Assembly (NCBI GenBank): GCA_034336665.1
Contig: CM067568.1
Location: forward strand, 40,528,770 to 40,592,769
DNA: 64,000 nucleotides
Reading direction: 5' to 3'
Source of the DNA: Luscinia megarhynchos
Lineage: Eukaryota > Chordata > Aves > Passeriformes > Turdidae
Part shown: in pieces, positions 1 through 11,806 of the stretch
Layout: every line of letters starts with the position of its first letter
Numbering within the stretch: the first letter of the stretch is position 1
Program-made: the position numbers and the translations under genes
The notes under the pieces: model-generated
Told to the model about the DNA's origin: nothing
The model's database searches: none
Seen by the model: the letters and a program-made list of their open reading frames with translations, nothing else

Positions 1-1750
1 TTTTCCTGACTGATTCTGCAGTGATTCTTAATACATCATCCTGAAATGCATTTCCTTTGAAATGAAATCCTTTTGCGTTCTGAAACAAAGCAAAAACCTC
101 AACAGCTCCCCCCCAACCTAAACTCTTCTTGAGAGGAGTGCTTATTCCCCTTGAAATTGTGGGAACTATAGAGAGCTTAAAACTCTTGCACTGTATAGTT
201 GTGTCAATAATTTGTATTAGCAGTTTGGTACTGTCCTGGGAATCAAGTTTCCTCAACTGATTGATCAATGGGACTTGATAGTCTCTTCTATTTACTGTGG
301 TGTTTATCTTGCACTGATTGTAGAATCTGAAGATGCACATTTTAAAGAGAATCTGTAAATATTCTGCTGTTGTGATAGTATTTCAATTATATGTTTGCTG
401 ATGATATGGACTGTATAAATGCTGTTAGTTTTGCAGCATTTGTTCAGCATAGAATCTGAGTGCTTTCTAAACATGCATGGATTCATTCTCAGAGTGCTTC
501 TGTTAACAATAGAAATTAGCGAAATATTGGTTTGATGAGCATTGCAGCACACCAGCTGTTCACCAGCTAGAAATAGAGATATTGTGGGGAGTAATATATG
601 GGGAGAGAGGTGTGTAAAATCTACCCATCCCTACCTTCTTTTTTAACAGGCAGCTGGACAGGGAGAAAAAAGAATGTGTTGAGGTTTTCTGGATTTGGTT
701 TGTTTTTTGAGTTTTTTTGAGTCTTTGAAACTAAAACACACAAATTAACCATTTCTCAGAGGAAAAAGATGTATTTTCGAACTTGCAATGGAAAACAAAG
801 TATGCTGATCACTAAGCTTGCCATGGGAAGTGGAAAGAGCTAGATGTTATAGAGAGATGTTAGTGAACAGCTTATGCCGTTAATCAAATTCTGCAGTTTT
901 TACAACTTAGCCAGAGATCAGCATATATACCATTACTTGACAGTCAAGCAACCTTATTGCTTAAATTGTCTTTGAAAGAGCTTGAACTAATATGTAATCC
1001 CAATACAACTATTTTTTTTATTTATTTAAAAATTTTATTACTGTTTTAAATGTGATGCTCAAGGACTGAGAAACTTTAATTGTAACCAAGATGGCTGATG
1101 AAGATGCACAGGCATCAGTTGAGCTCAGGATCTATAAAGTCTCCACTTCCCTTCCTTGTGTTCAGCTCATGGTTTGTACACTGGTGTTGTGTCAGAGCTC
1201 CAGCCTTTTTAAAGTAATCATTGACTTTTCTCTGTGTTGGGCACCAAAGAAGATCCCCAAATGCTAGTGGTACCTTTCCAGGAGAAAGTCTACTTCCTGT
1301 GGGAAGAGATCTGCTTTCTTTCTCTTCTCTCTTTCTACTGGTATGTTGCTGTTTTAGGATGACTCCTTACAATTAATTACTTGGTGTGCTCCCATCTAAT
1401 TTTAACAATATTAGGATTATGTGTAGATGTTGTACGAAGCATAGAAGATTTTTATGAAAGTATGCATATGAAATGGAGTGACTCGATGTATGGCATCCTC
1501 TTGAGAAGAGGGATGGCATCAGTTTGGATCTTACACTCTGTTATTGGGAGCACTGAGGACAGAGAGATATGGATATGTCTAAAGCTATGTGCTTAACTTT
1601 ATAATTCCCTCTTCTTCTCTCAGGGCATTTTTTTCCTTTACATGCTCCTTAGCTGACATGAAAGCTGTGGCTTTTAAAATCTGAATTTCAAAGGAGTTCT
1701 TGATATTTGCTTCAGATGTCATTTTTATCTGTAAATCCTCAACCATCCTT

Positions 1751-1900
1751 CAGTCTGCACGTCTGATCCCTCAGCTTTCCAGAAGCCTGCGATCCTTCCT
1801 TGATAGCTCCTTAAGCTAAATAAGGAAGCTCTTGCCTGTAGGTCTGCATACCAGCTGTCTTTCTCATCTGGGTTTCTCAGTTTAGGTAGAAAGCAAGCAT
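1751..1900 (+). repeat. Direct repeat, copy 1
   Basis: Begins cagtctgcacgtctgatccc and includes cagctttccagaagc, gatccttcct and atagctccttaag, then a T/C-rich tail ending near ttaggtagaaagcaag. It aligns with copy 2 starting 918 bp downstream. The central 75 bp are the most similar and the tails more diverged. Origin (local duplication or two copies of one interspersed repeat) is not resolved. Confidence 0.75.
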
Positions 1901-2668
1901 TCTGTGCTATTCAGGAGACTGGAGATGGATGGTGTCTGTAAAACACCTCAGGAAGATTTTCACCAGTGGATACTGATCTTGTTGCTATCACAGGGGTGGG
2001 TTTCTGCTAGCAGGGTCTCAGTTCTTTTGGGAGTATGCATTGTCACTAGTGCTGAAAGGTTTTTGGAAATAGAAGGGTTAAGTGTCATTAAGCAAATTAT
2101 TTGCAGCTAGACAAGAGGGTCTGCTGGCAAGTTGTATGCTGGCAACACAACACTATACACATTCTGCCTCCTAAAACTTTATTTTGAAGTTGCATTAGTG
2201 TTGTAGTGTCCTGGATTAATAAGGAATTCTGCAAATATTGAGATAAAAATGAAAAGCTTAGAGGATGGCAACCAAAAGGAAGTATTTAACTTACAGCTCA
2301 AGAAGAGAAAGGATAAGGGGGCATTTGGAGAGATTCTTCTACCTTGTAGAGGTAGAACTTCCCCATGAAGTGTTTTTATTGGCTTGTACTTGTTTTCTGC
2401 TATGTAACCTGGAAAAGTGGTTTATCTTAAACAGGTAAAATATATACCAATGCTCTAGCTACTGAACGTCAGGAAAATTTCAGTCACAATAGTGTCATCT
2501 GTGTTACTTTATGGTCACTCTCTTGTGTTAACCATTCCTATTTAAGAAGCAGGAGAATACTCAATGGCTCTTCAAAAAGTAACAGCAGCTGAGGTCTCTA
2601 TTCTGTTCTCTGTGAAAGACACTCTTTGAGGTGGGTAAGCTTTTAAATGCCTTTAGCCTTAAACACTC

Positions 2669-2818
2669 CAGTCTGCACTGCTGATCCCGCAGCTTTCCAG
2701 AAGCATTTGATCCTTCCTCAATAGCTCCTTAAGTGAAATAAAAAGACTCGTCCACGTTAGGTCCAAGTACCACTTACCTTCCTTCTCTCAGTAGCTTCTC
2801 ACTTCAGGCAGAGAGGAC
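2669..2818 (+). repeat. Direct repeat, copy 2
   Basis: Second copy of the repeat at 1751. It begins cagtctgcactgctgatccc and shares cagctttccagaagc, gatccttcctc and atagctccttaag, then a similar tail ending near cttcaggcagagagg. The orientation is the same as copy 1. Confidence 0.75.
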
Positions 2819-3416
2819 CAGTGTTACCAGTTATGCGTTCATAACTTGCCTGCAATATCTGAAAACAAAGGATCTCCACTTGCAAATTTTGGTTGCTCTT
2901 TATACTTGTTAATAGTATGATTTCTATGCATTTTGCTGTTTCCCTGCCAATACACCTGGGGTTCCCAGTAGACTTGTACATAGTGATTAGTATGCAAGTT
3001 AAAAAAAACTCCAAAGATCATAAAACAGAGTAGCACCCTTCAGAATGGAGGTAGTAAAGAGTGCTAAACCTAAAGGGCATATGCAGCGTTTGTACCCGCT
3101 GCAGAATCCTGCTGGTTTTATAATCAGTTGGACGTAATATCTGTGATACTGTGATGCTCTTAGAGGGAGGCTGAAGCTTGTTCATGTCATACTCCTAGCA
3201 ACAATGAAAGTGTAACTCTGTGTGCGTTTGGCACCCAGGCGCCACAGGGAAAGGTACTTTAATTGAGAGAAAAGTTTAAGTTCTTTGAACATGTGATGAT
3301 GTTGTTCTTTGCCCTTCATAACTGGATAAAGAAGTGTTGGTACCAGGACTGTCTTCTCTTTTGATGCTAAAACTGTTGGTGGGGACTGTGCAGTGTTGTA
3401 AAGAGCATTTAAAAAC

Positions 3417-3501
3417 TCCCCAAAAAACCTCCAAAACCAAACATCCCCCCCAAAAAGAAAAAAAGATAAAAAACCCTAACAAAACAAACAAACAAACAAA
3501 A
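3417..3501 (+). repeat. A/C-rich low-complexity patch with AAAC repeats
   Basis: Purely A/C-dominated sequence ending in tandem AAAC units (about 3481-3501). The complementary T/G form occurs at several other places in the window and is common in bird introns. Confidence 0.85.
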
Positions 3502-6500
3502 TGAGCCTTTAATGCTGTATTTGGGACTGGAGCTTTAAGAAGACTTTTTTTTTTTTCCTGACTCAGCTGCCTGTTTAACTGCCAAATGTGCCTTTGGGAA
3601 AATGAGACTCTTTCTTTGGTATTATTTTCTGTGTTCTGAAAGAGGGGGACAAAGATGCTATTAAATTATTAAATAAATATTGTTAGAAAATGGTCTCAGA
3701 TCCTTTTCTGAAAGACACATGTGCAATTACCATAAGGTGCTATATTGCCATGTACTGTATGATTTATCCATCTTTCTGATCTCCTTGCTATGCAGATTTA
3801 GATGAAAAGTTGCTACTATAATACTTTCAAAAGGCATAAAAAGCCTCCTCTACATTAAGAATCTTATAATTCCAAAATTCAAATAATCCTTTCAAAATGA
3901 AGTAATAGAGGCAATTAGAGCATGAGAACACTCACTAAATGGGATGATAGAGGAGCTTTTTCAGCCTGCTCCTTCCTGTTACTTAGTAACATAGCAAAAG
4001 CAAAGATTTTTGAGAAGCGGTGTGAGGGAAGAGGGGTCGATTCTTGGCTTAAAGACTTTTTATTTATTTAATAATTTTTTCCCCTCTAAGTGGTCTAAAT
4101 CTCATCCAGGCAGTTAGCAGTCAAATTATTTCATTGTTGGTATATGTGTGTATAATACATATAGCTCACTTCAGTTGTCTCTGTCTCATTGCCAGCATCT
4201 TCTTCTCACTATCATTGTGATTAATGCACTTGCTTTTTAGCATTTGTGGAGAGATTTTAAACTAAACAGGAAGAGAAACTGTTGGTAGCACAGTCTATAT
4301 ATGCTTTAAGGTACACCAGCAGGATTAGAGTGAAACTGTTTGGGTTTGGTATATCTGTTATTGCATTTACACAAGAATAAAAAGAAGAATTACATCTCTA
4401 GCTTTGTTACTCCTGCATCTTGCTTTGATTTTACTGCATCACTGGAAAACAAATAAAATGTAAAACTTCCTTTAAATAGAATCTCTTTTCCTCTTTATTA
4501 CTGTTGTGTTGTACTAAAGTCTATTCAGAATTGTTGCTATAATGGTTACTTTAAAATGCTCTCTTATGGTAAAACTTCACGAGGTTCTGCATATTTGTAA
4601 TTTCTGCATATATGGATTTCTTGGGTGACAAATGACCCCCATTAAACAAATATCCCTGAAATCAATGGGTCGTTGCTATTATGGAGGCAAAGCTGGGTTG
4701 AAGTTCTAGAGTTATTTTATTAATTGCTGGGGTGGAGTCATCTTCAATGCAAAATATATCAATGGGAGAAACTCTGGACAGCAACACTGAATACTGTAAC
4801 TCCTTTTTACTCACGCACGAGTGTCTGAGCAGCAGCTTTGGTGAATGTGGTTTCCCTCTAGTGGTGCTCCCTGCGGTAGACGCTGCTCCTGTCATTGCCT
4901 GGCTGCTTCACTTACACCAGGAGTAGTCTTGAGCTTTGCTCTGTGTACAAATCATTCCTCAGGCAACTTGTAGCTGAGTCACTATATAGCATCTTCTGAG
5001 TTCTTTTATACCTACAATGAAGCTGTTGTTGCTCTGGTCTGTTAGGAAGAGCTGATAAGGCATTTGGCAAATGTGAAGTGGTTCATATGACAGCCTTATC
5101 TGAAAACAAACAGAGTCAGTGTCACTGAAATCACTTTAGTGATTAAGTTAATTTAATTAAACTCTTTATTTTTAATAAATATTTTTAAACTCTTATCTTA
5201 ATTTTAAAAACATGGATACATCAGGTTATTGTACATGCTTCTGTGTCCTTTTCTTGACCTCCTCACTTGTTGTGAATATAAAATAAAATCCCTTTCCTTA
5301 AAAGTGGAAAAAGCTCACTCAGTAAAAATGGGAAACCATCTATTACAATTAAGAATTAATAATATCTTGAATAGGTAATAAGAATTGCTTGATTTTATTT
5401 TTAAACAGTGGATTTTTTTTTTAAATTTAGCTTGAAATTGAAATATTTTTGATGTTTTCTAAATCAGAATAAAATTATTTTTGGATTAACTGAAACATCC
5501 TTTCATTAAATATGTAATTTTTTTATTTAAATCCTTTTGAGAGGATCAAATTTCTATTAACATGAACATTTTCCTGTTAAAATTATTCTGCTCTAGATAC
5601 ACAATAGTTATGTAGTTTCTAAGGCATTGCAATTCAGCAGCAGTGAAATTGAAGTAAACTTTGTTTACTTTGTTTACTTTTTATTAACTTTGGTGGAAAA
5701 ACCTCCATAGAAATGCTGTTTGTGCCATGTGTGACCTGTATGACATAAGCAATCAAGTCATCTTGCTGTTCTTAATCCTAAATTAAATTCATGTCATTGA
5801 AGGACATACAACTTAATTTCTGCACTAAGTTTTGTTTCAGAGCCTTATGAAAAAGCTGCAACTCTGTTGAATGCTGCCTGAATCTGTGCTGGAAATTATT
5901 ACAGCTATTGGCCAGGGTGTCTGCAGTGAAAATAACAGTTACTCAGTATAGTGATGCTTGTGTTTATAGCAAAAATGAGGAACTATGCTGTGTTTTGTTT
6001 GCTTAGTTTTTTGTTTTTTTGTTTTTTTGGTTTTCTTGTTAAATGAGAGGTTTTAAAAAATTATAATAGTTTGTATACAAAGTAATTAAACCTAGCTGGC
6101 CTTATTTTTTGTCATATTTATATGGAGATGGGATATGTTTGAGAGAAGTTGTAGGGTAGTCTTGCTACTTTTAACTTAGTTGCTGAGCTAATTCCATGCA
6201 TTTCATTAGTCTGGATGTTTCAGGGAATTCTTGCACTTGTGAGGCTAATTGACTCTGTGGGTGTTTAAAGGACTTTGTGTATGCACTTTTTACTGTTGAA
6301 TGGATGTAAGTAATTAAACTTTGCTTCTGGTAGGCTGATGTAAATCATCTCAACTTTATTGACTTTTCACAGTAAAGCTGCTCTGTAAGGCTGTAAACAT
6401 AAAAGATTTTAGCATGCCTCACTGAAAAGTTGTTTCTTAAGTGCATGCTATGTTTTGTTTAACTGGTGTGGTGGTACATGGACATGATCCCATTCCTTGA

Positions 6501-9500
6501 GGAAATGGAAAAACTGCTGCAGGTAAGGTCCCCAGAGGAGATACTGAGCATCTGTAGGGGTAATGTGACTGCTTATTCCTTGTTGGCAGCCAACATTTTC
6601 TTGAAAAGAGGAATTCTAAAGCCTGTATATGAGCAAAACAAGGTTGATTTGACTTGGATTTATATATATAAATGTCTGCAACATAGAGAGTCTGGGGTTG
6701 CCTCTTCTTTCTTAGCAATTAACAATGCTCCTGGTGTTGAACAGCAAATCCTGGTCAAGGAAAAGACTGTCCTAAAACTCTTTGTCCATACTAGTGCTGC
6801 CTGAAAGAAACAACAGAATTTACACTAGTGGTTTATATTTAACCAAGACTGAAAGTTACTGAAGATTTTCAGAGCAGCTACCAGCTCTGCTTTTGAACCA
6901 TTCTTGTGTTTTCATATTTTACTTGTGCTTTGTAGGAAATTACTACATATCAGGAAGCCACAAAGGTGTGTGAAAAATTACTAGCATCTTTGTCCTTACA
7001 CCCATTTTTTCCTTTTTTGAGGTCCTGTGATTCATTGTCACATTTCACAAATCTCTGTGTACGCATTTTACACAGCAAACCACAAGTTCTCTGATCATTA
7101 TGTGAAGGTGTAAGTTAAAACAACCAATGCCCTTCACAAATGAGAAAAAGGAAGAGGGGAGGAAAGGAAATTCCCAGCCCCTCCTTGCCTTGGGATGCTA
7201 ATGGCATTCTGACAGGATGTTGCCATGTATAAAAGAGACACAAAAATGCATCTTTCTGCTGAAAAAATCTGACATGGTAGCTAAGGATTTTAGCTAAAAA
7301 GTAAAAGCAGAGAAAACCTTTGTGAGGGTCTTCTTTGAAAAGCATTAGTATTACTATAGAATTATTTATCATTGTAATTGTACTGAGGGAAGCACTTTTT
7401 CCATTCTCATCAATATGACAGTTTCTGTTTAGCTCTTGTGTTGTTCTGTAGACATCAATGTTCCACTTCTTCTGTAATGTTGGTTAAGGTGTGCAATGAT
7501 AAAGATAGCCTGGTTTCATGCAAGTCATTTTAATCTTATAAAAGGATGAGATGGTGACAGCCTGCACCAAAGTAAAAGTGCACTTTTTGATCCACCTGTG
7601 AGAAACTGCAGAGGGGATTAACCCTCTTTCTCCTTTATCTCATAGAGGAAATTTCAGTGTGCTGTTAGCCACTGAGGGTGCAGAAGTGCATTTTCAGAGG
7701 TATTGTCAGAACTTCATCCCTCTGACCAGTGTTTGTTCTGAACAAGCGAGTCCTTGGGGGGCACATGGAGAGCAACTTGGCATTTTTAGAAGGCATGATC
7801 TACTTTTTGATTCTTTATACTTTGGCATGTGTATTCTTGGCACTTTTATATATTTTGAGCAAAGCTATTACTTAGCATCAGTGCACCTTTATGATCTTTG
7901 ATACAAAAATCATATTTGGGACACTCTGGGCAGATTGGATGGAATTGTTCCATTTTTGGAAGCATATACTAATTGTTTTTTATGAACAATATGCATAAAA
8001 GTTTGAGTAGATGTTGGAGGATTCATGGGAGAATGGGAAGGAGTCTCTGTGGCTGAATCAAGTAATATTTGTTCAAGAAGCCTGAACTGCAGGTGACCTT
8101 GTGTCCAGAATTTGGGAATGGCTGAGAGATATTTTTGCTTCTGATTAAGTAGTATTTGCTGCTGCAAAGCATAAAAGGAATATTCACTAGCCTGCCTCAT
8201 TTGAGTTGGAAAATTAAATGGAAAATCAATTCTATACAATACACAGTTCCTCAGACAGCATTAGGAAAGGGGGTGGGATGACCAAGATGGTCAGAGATGC
8301 CAACAGGAGAGATGGTCTGTCACCTTACCTATTAAGTTATTGTGACAATAAAAACTTTCTTATTCTCTTTACTGCTATGTTGTCTTTTACTTTTCTCCTT
8401 TGCTTTTTTCATGCATGAGAATAAATAAATTGTCAAAATCACCTAATGCCCAATGGCCCAAAGTATTATAAGTAGAAAATGTTTCCTGGTGTGCTGTTCA
8501 TTGCTACAAGAGTTCCTTGTTTGCCCTTTCTTGTCCTTTATCATAAAGGAATACAAAGGGAAATACAAATCTTTACATTTCTTTCTCTATCCATTTAATC
8601 TTCTACTTTGCTTCCTCATATGTGTTATCCTTTTTGAAGGATGATGTAGGTGCAGATAGCTTGAAAGGAGGAAAAAACATAAACCTGCAAAACAAGACCA
8701 CAGAAATGCCTGGCAGGAGATTGTCCTTAGGGACAGCATTATGGTGCAGGAACATTTGGCCCATTTCCTTTCTATTTTCCCCAGCATCAACCACTGTTGG
8801 ATTAGGAATCTTAGAGTCCTTGTTTAAAAATTGGTCACACATAAATGTCTGTATAGTAATGACATGTAGTAATCATTCCCAATGAAATGAATTTTGGTAT
8901 CCAGATGTGAAAGTCCCTGTATACACAGTTCTTAGGATTATTAAGAATTCAATGAGAGCTTATACAAAGAGCAGCAATTCATTTGCACACTTTCAGTTGA
9001 AAAATGGGGACACAGTTTTGCTGCTTTTCAAGTCAGCCCACTGCTCCATAAATGTCTTGAAAGCATTTGAAAATGAAACAGTTTGAGTAGAGTAAGATAA
9101 TGTTTGTTTAATGCTTTCTTTTAAGATCAGATATGTTTGGTTTGAAAAACTTGTCTAAATGCTCTTAAGCCTGCTCATGCATTGAATTTTTGTATGTAGG
9201 GTTATTTGGGTAACCCTATGAAAAGAAGCCAATGCCCATTTTTGTAAAAGGGAGGGTGGTAAAAGAACGAAAGTATTAAACCTTTTTTTTTTAAATTTCT
9301 ACTGATCAAATATAAAATTGGCTGATCAAGACATGGATTTAAATAATAAAATAATTCATATCTGCAGTGCTTAATTTTCACATTTGTAGCCCAAGATATT
9401 AACCAGTTACTTCTAAGTAAACCATCTTATTCATTTGGAAAAGGTAGGAATGCTACAACTTTCTATTCATTTATCTGTGAATTGGTTAAGATACATTTTC

Positions 9501-11686
9501 TGAGAATATATTCATATAACTTCTGTTGGTGTCACCAAGCACAGTTTTGTTTTGAAAGTGTTACAGTGGGCATTAAGACAAGCCAAACCACAGACTGTTT
9601 TAGATGATCATGGTTTTGTCAGGCTGGGGTTGAAAAATGGGAACTGGGTCAGCAACCATGCTGAACATAGTTATTGCATAGAAAGCATTGCATTGTCAGC
9701 TTAGCAGACTCCAGCACACCTGACTATTTCGCTTGGCTGAAATTCTCTTATCTCTCCAGAGCTCTAATGGGTATGTAGAAAAGATTGGGTTTTCTAGAAA
9801 GCATTTGCCACCCCTCCCCCCTTTCCCCTGTTTCAGATGGCATTATATAAACACAGAGTTCCAGGTGACCTCCTTCATCTTCCTACCTGGGAAGTGGCTG
9901 TGCAGCTCTATAGCTGATGCTGAATATTTTGATGTAGACAATAATTTCACGTCCATCCAGAGATACAATTTTGTGAATTCCGCTTTAGGTTAAAATGTAC
10001 TTGCTGATGTAAATCTAGCATAACTTCCTTGGATTCTTAGAGTTTTACTAGTCTGGTGCCAAAGAACTTAAACTTTCTGGCCATAATCTAGCTGCCTTGT
10101 TCAGCTGGATTTACATGTAGGTGTGTGACTTTGGCACATGGATGAGGGACAGCAGAAATTATGGGTTTCTCCTGATAAGGGGATTGTCTCTGTAACTTTA
10201 ATATATGACTCCTCATCCTTTTAATCCAAGAATGACTCTTATCTTTCAGGTCACTAGAAAAAAAAATTTCATCTTAGTTTATGCTGAAATTGGGTGGCAA
10301 TGGTCTTTATTTGAAAAGGTATTAAAGTCTTTTTTTTTATTAGCATGAACTACATGATTTTTTTCAAAAAGAATAACAGAATACTTATTTTGCTTTGGTC
10401 TCCTTCTGAAGAATTCCTCTTCTACACAATGAATCTTAGCTGGATGAGACACCACCTTCTTTGCCCAGTTTTCTTTTTTAGTGAGAAGCAATTACAGGTA
10501 TGTTTCTCATAAGGCACTGTGCTTCCTGTGGGCTATGAACTGTCTGACATTAGTTTTGCCAGTGCAGTACAATGAGCTGTAGCAGTGCCTCATTGTCTCT
10601 ATTCCACCTCTTTAATATGCTCGATATGTCTCTCTTCACTTTTTTTCTTGAGTTCCCCTTTTTCCAGACCAGTTTGCAAAAAGTTTGACTGTCCTCTTTC
10701 TTTGTTTTCTGGTATACCTGGATCAAAACCCCCTACTTTAGTACTGTACCTAGATGAGGATAGATGCTTTTAATTTAGCACACACCATTATTCAATTTCA
10801 CTTACCATTTGATATGAATGAAGTGTTCTGGTTCTGTAATCTGAACAATTAATTTTTTAAGTAATTGCCTGTCAACTGTGATGGGTGAGCAGCAAAATTA
10901 GACAAATATGGGTAGCACTAATGCTGTTGTCCCAGGAGCATTGTTTGCAAGGGCAACTGTGGTATAAACTTTTGGAGAAGACATGTCCTCTTTCTCTTTT
11001 GACTGTAATTCAAGGGGTGAAGTAAGCACCTCAAATCTAGGCTGCTTTGCCAATGAACCTTAAAGCAATCAGCAAGGTTGGTGAATTGTTTTCTTTATGA
11101 GATTTTATTTTTTTTTAGAGTTATTTTTAAAGGCGGAGTATGACTTTCTGTGGGTTTTTTAATTGTTTTTTTTTTTTGAGGGGTTGTTGGGTTTTTTGTT
11201 TTCGGGGTTTTTTTTGAAACTGAAACCAACCTGGTGTTTGATACTGAAGTGTTGAAAGACCAGTGTGTTTAACTTTGAAAAGAATCACATGTTCCTTGGG
11301 GATGTTGCAAATCCAGATTCTTAAGAGAGCAAAATGCTACTGTAATGGCTGCACTTTAGAGGCATTTCAGTCATCAACTTGTTTTCCTTTTACTGCAGTG
11401 TGCTGTGCAGCGTGATGTTTATAAATTAGTACCACAGCACAAGAGAGATTTCTACCCATTTTAAATGCATGTGACTTCAGGGCTCTGTGGAGGAAGGCAC
11501 CTGGCTGAGTGGAAGGATTTGTGATTCCTGGGAAGGTGTGGGTGTGAGGGCTGTTATGCACCTGCTGTTTTATGGACTCTACTGGTCTGTATCACACCAA
11601 GTTGATTTTCATGACTTTTCCCATTGAGAAAGTATTAAAGTGATTGTGGGTCTGGCTTTAACTGCTGCACCTATCACCCTTCCTAG

Positions 11687-11806
11687 GCAAGGGACCTGAA
11701 ACTCTTTATGCTGGGCAGAAACTCAATGACAACGAGTGGCACACTGTCCGGGTGGTTCGGCGAGGAAAGAGCCTCAAGCTGATCGTGGATGATGATGTTG
11801 CTGAGG
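11687..11806 (+). CDS. NRXN3: NRXN3 exon A: part of LNS4, just after splice site 3
   Basis: A 120-nt exon (phase 1 in, phase 1 out) coding 40 residues of the fourth laminin/neurexin/sex-hormone-binding-globulin (LNS) domain of alpha-neurexin. It starts after cttcctag and ends before gtaagtg. The translation contains [20 protein letters not shown] and the basic stretch VRRGKSLKL, followed by [13 protein letters not shown]1 as I remember it has LFAGYNLNDNEW and ends DDQQAMTG, so YAGQKL and DDDVAEG point to NRXN3. In neurexins the exon boundary before KGPE is alternative splice site 3; the insert exon is not in the window. The product is a presynaptic single-pass adhesion protein, and this part is extracellular. 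No frameshift or stop is present. Confidence 0.93.

Larger units (their letters stand above)
1..11686 (+). other. NRXN3: Intron upstream of NRXN3 exon A (LNS4 region), 3' part
   Basis: AT-rich intronic sequence that ends at the acceptor of exon A (cttcctag before 11687). It contains a diverged pair of direct repeats near 1.75 and 2.67 kb, an A/C-rich low-complexity patch near 3.4 kb, T-rich patches near 6.0 and 11.15 kb, and a forkhead-like motif cluster near 5.65 kb. Open frames here are short and look like chance. I looked for the small cysteine-containing splice-site-3 insert exon that precedes exon A in neurexins and did not find it, so it probably lies further upstream. Confidence 0.85.

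Noticed and set aside
1381..1596. 71-codon open frame containing a TTAGGATTATGTGTAGATG stretch that loosely recalled a neurexin insert
   Set aside because: The frame and residues do not match any neurexin insert, and splice borders are absent.
6466..6804. 112-codon open frame with a good donor-like site at 6521 (ctgcag/gtaagg)
   Set aside because: An in-frame stop lies just upstream, no acceptor defines an exon in this frame, and the peptide is not recognised. Probably chance.
11001..11016. gactgtaattcaagg as part of a splice-site-3 insert exon
   Set aside because: Only a few codons resemble the cysteine-containing insert expected before exon A; the preceding residues do not match and no AG acceptor sits at the needed phase.
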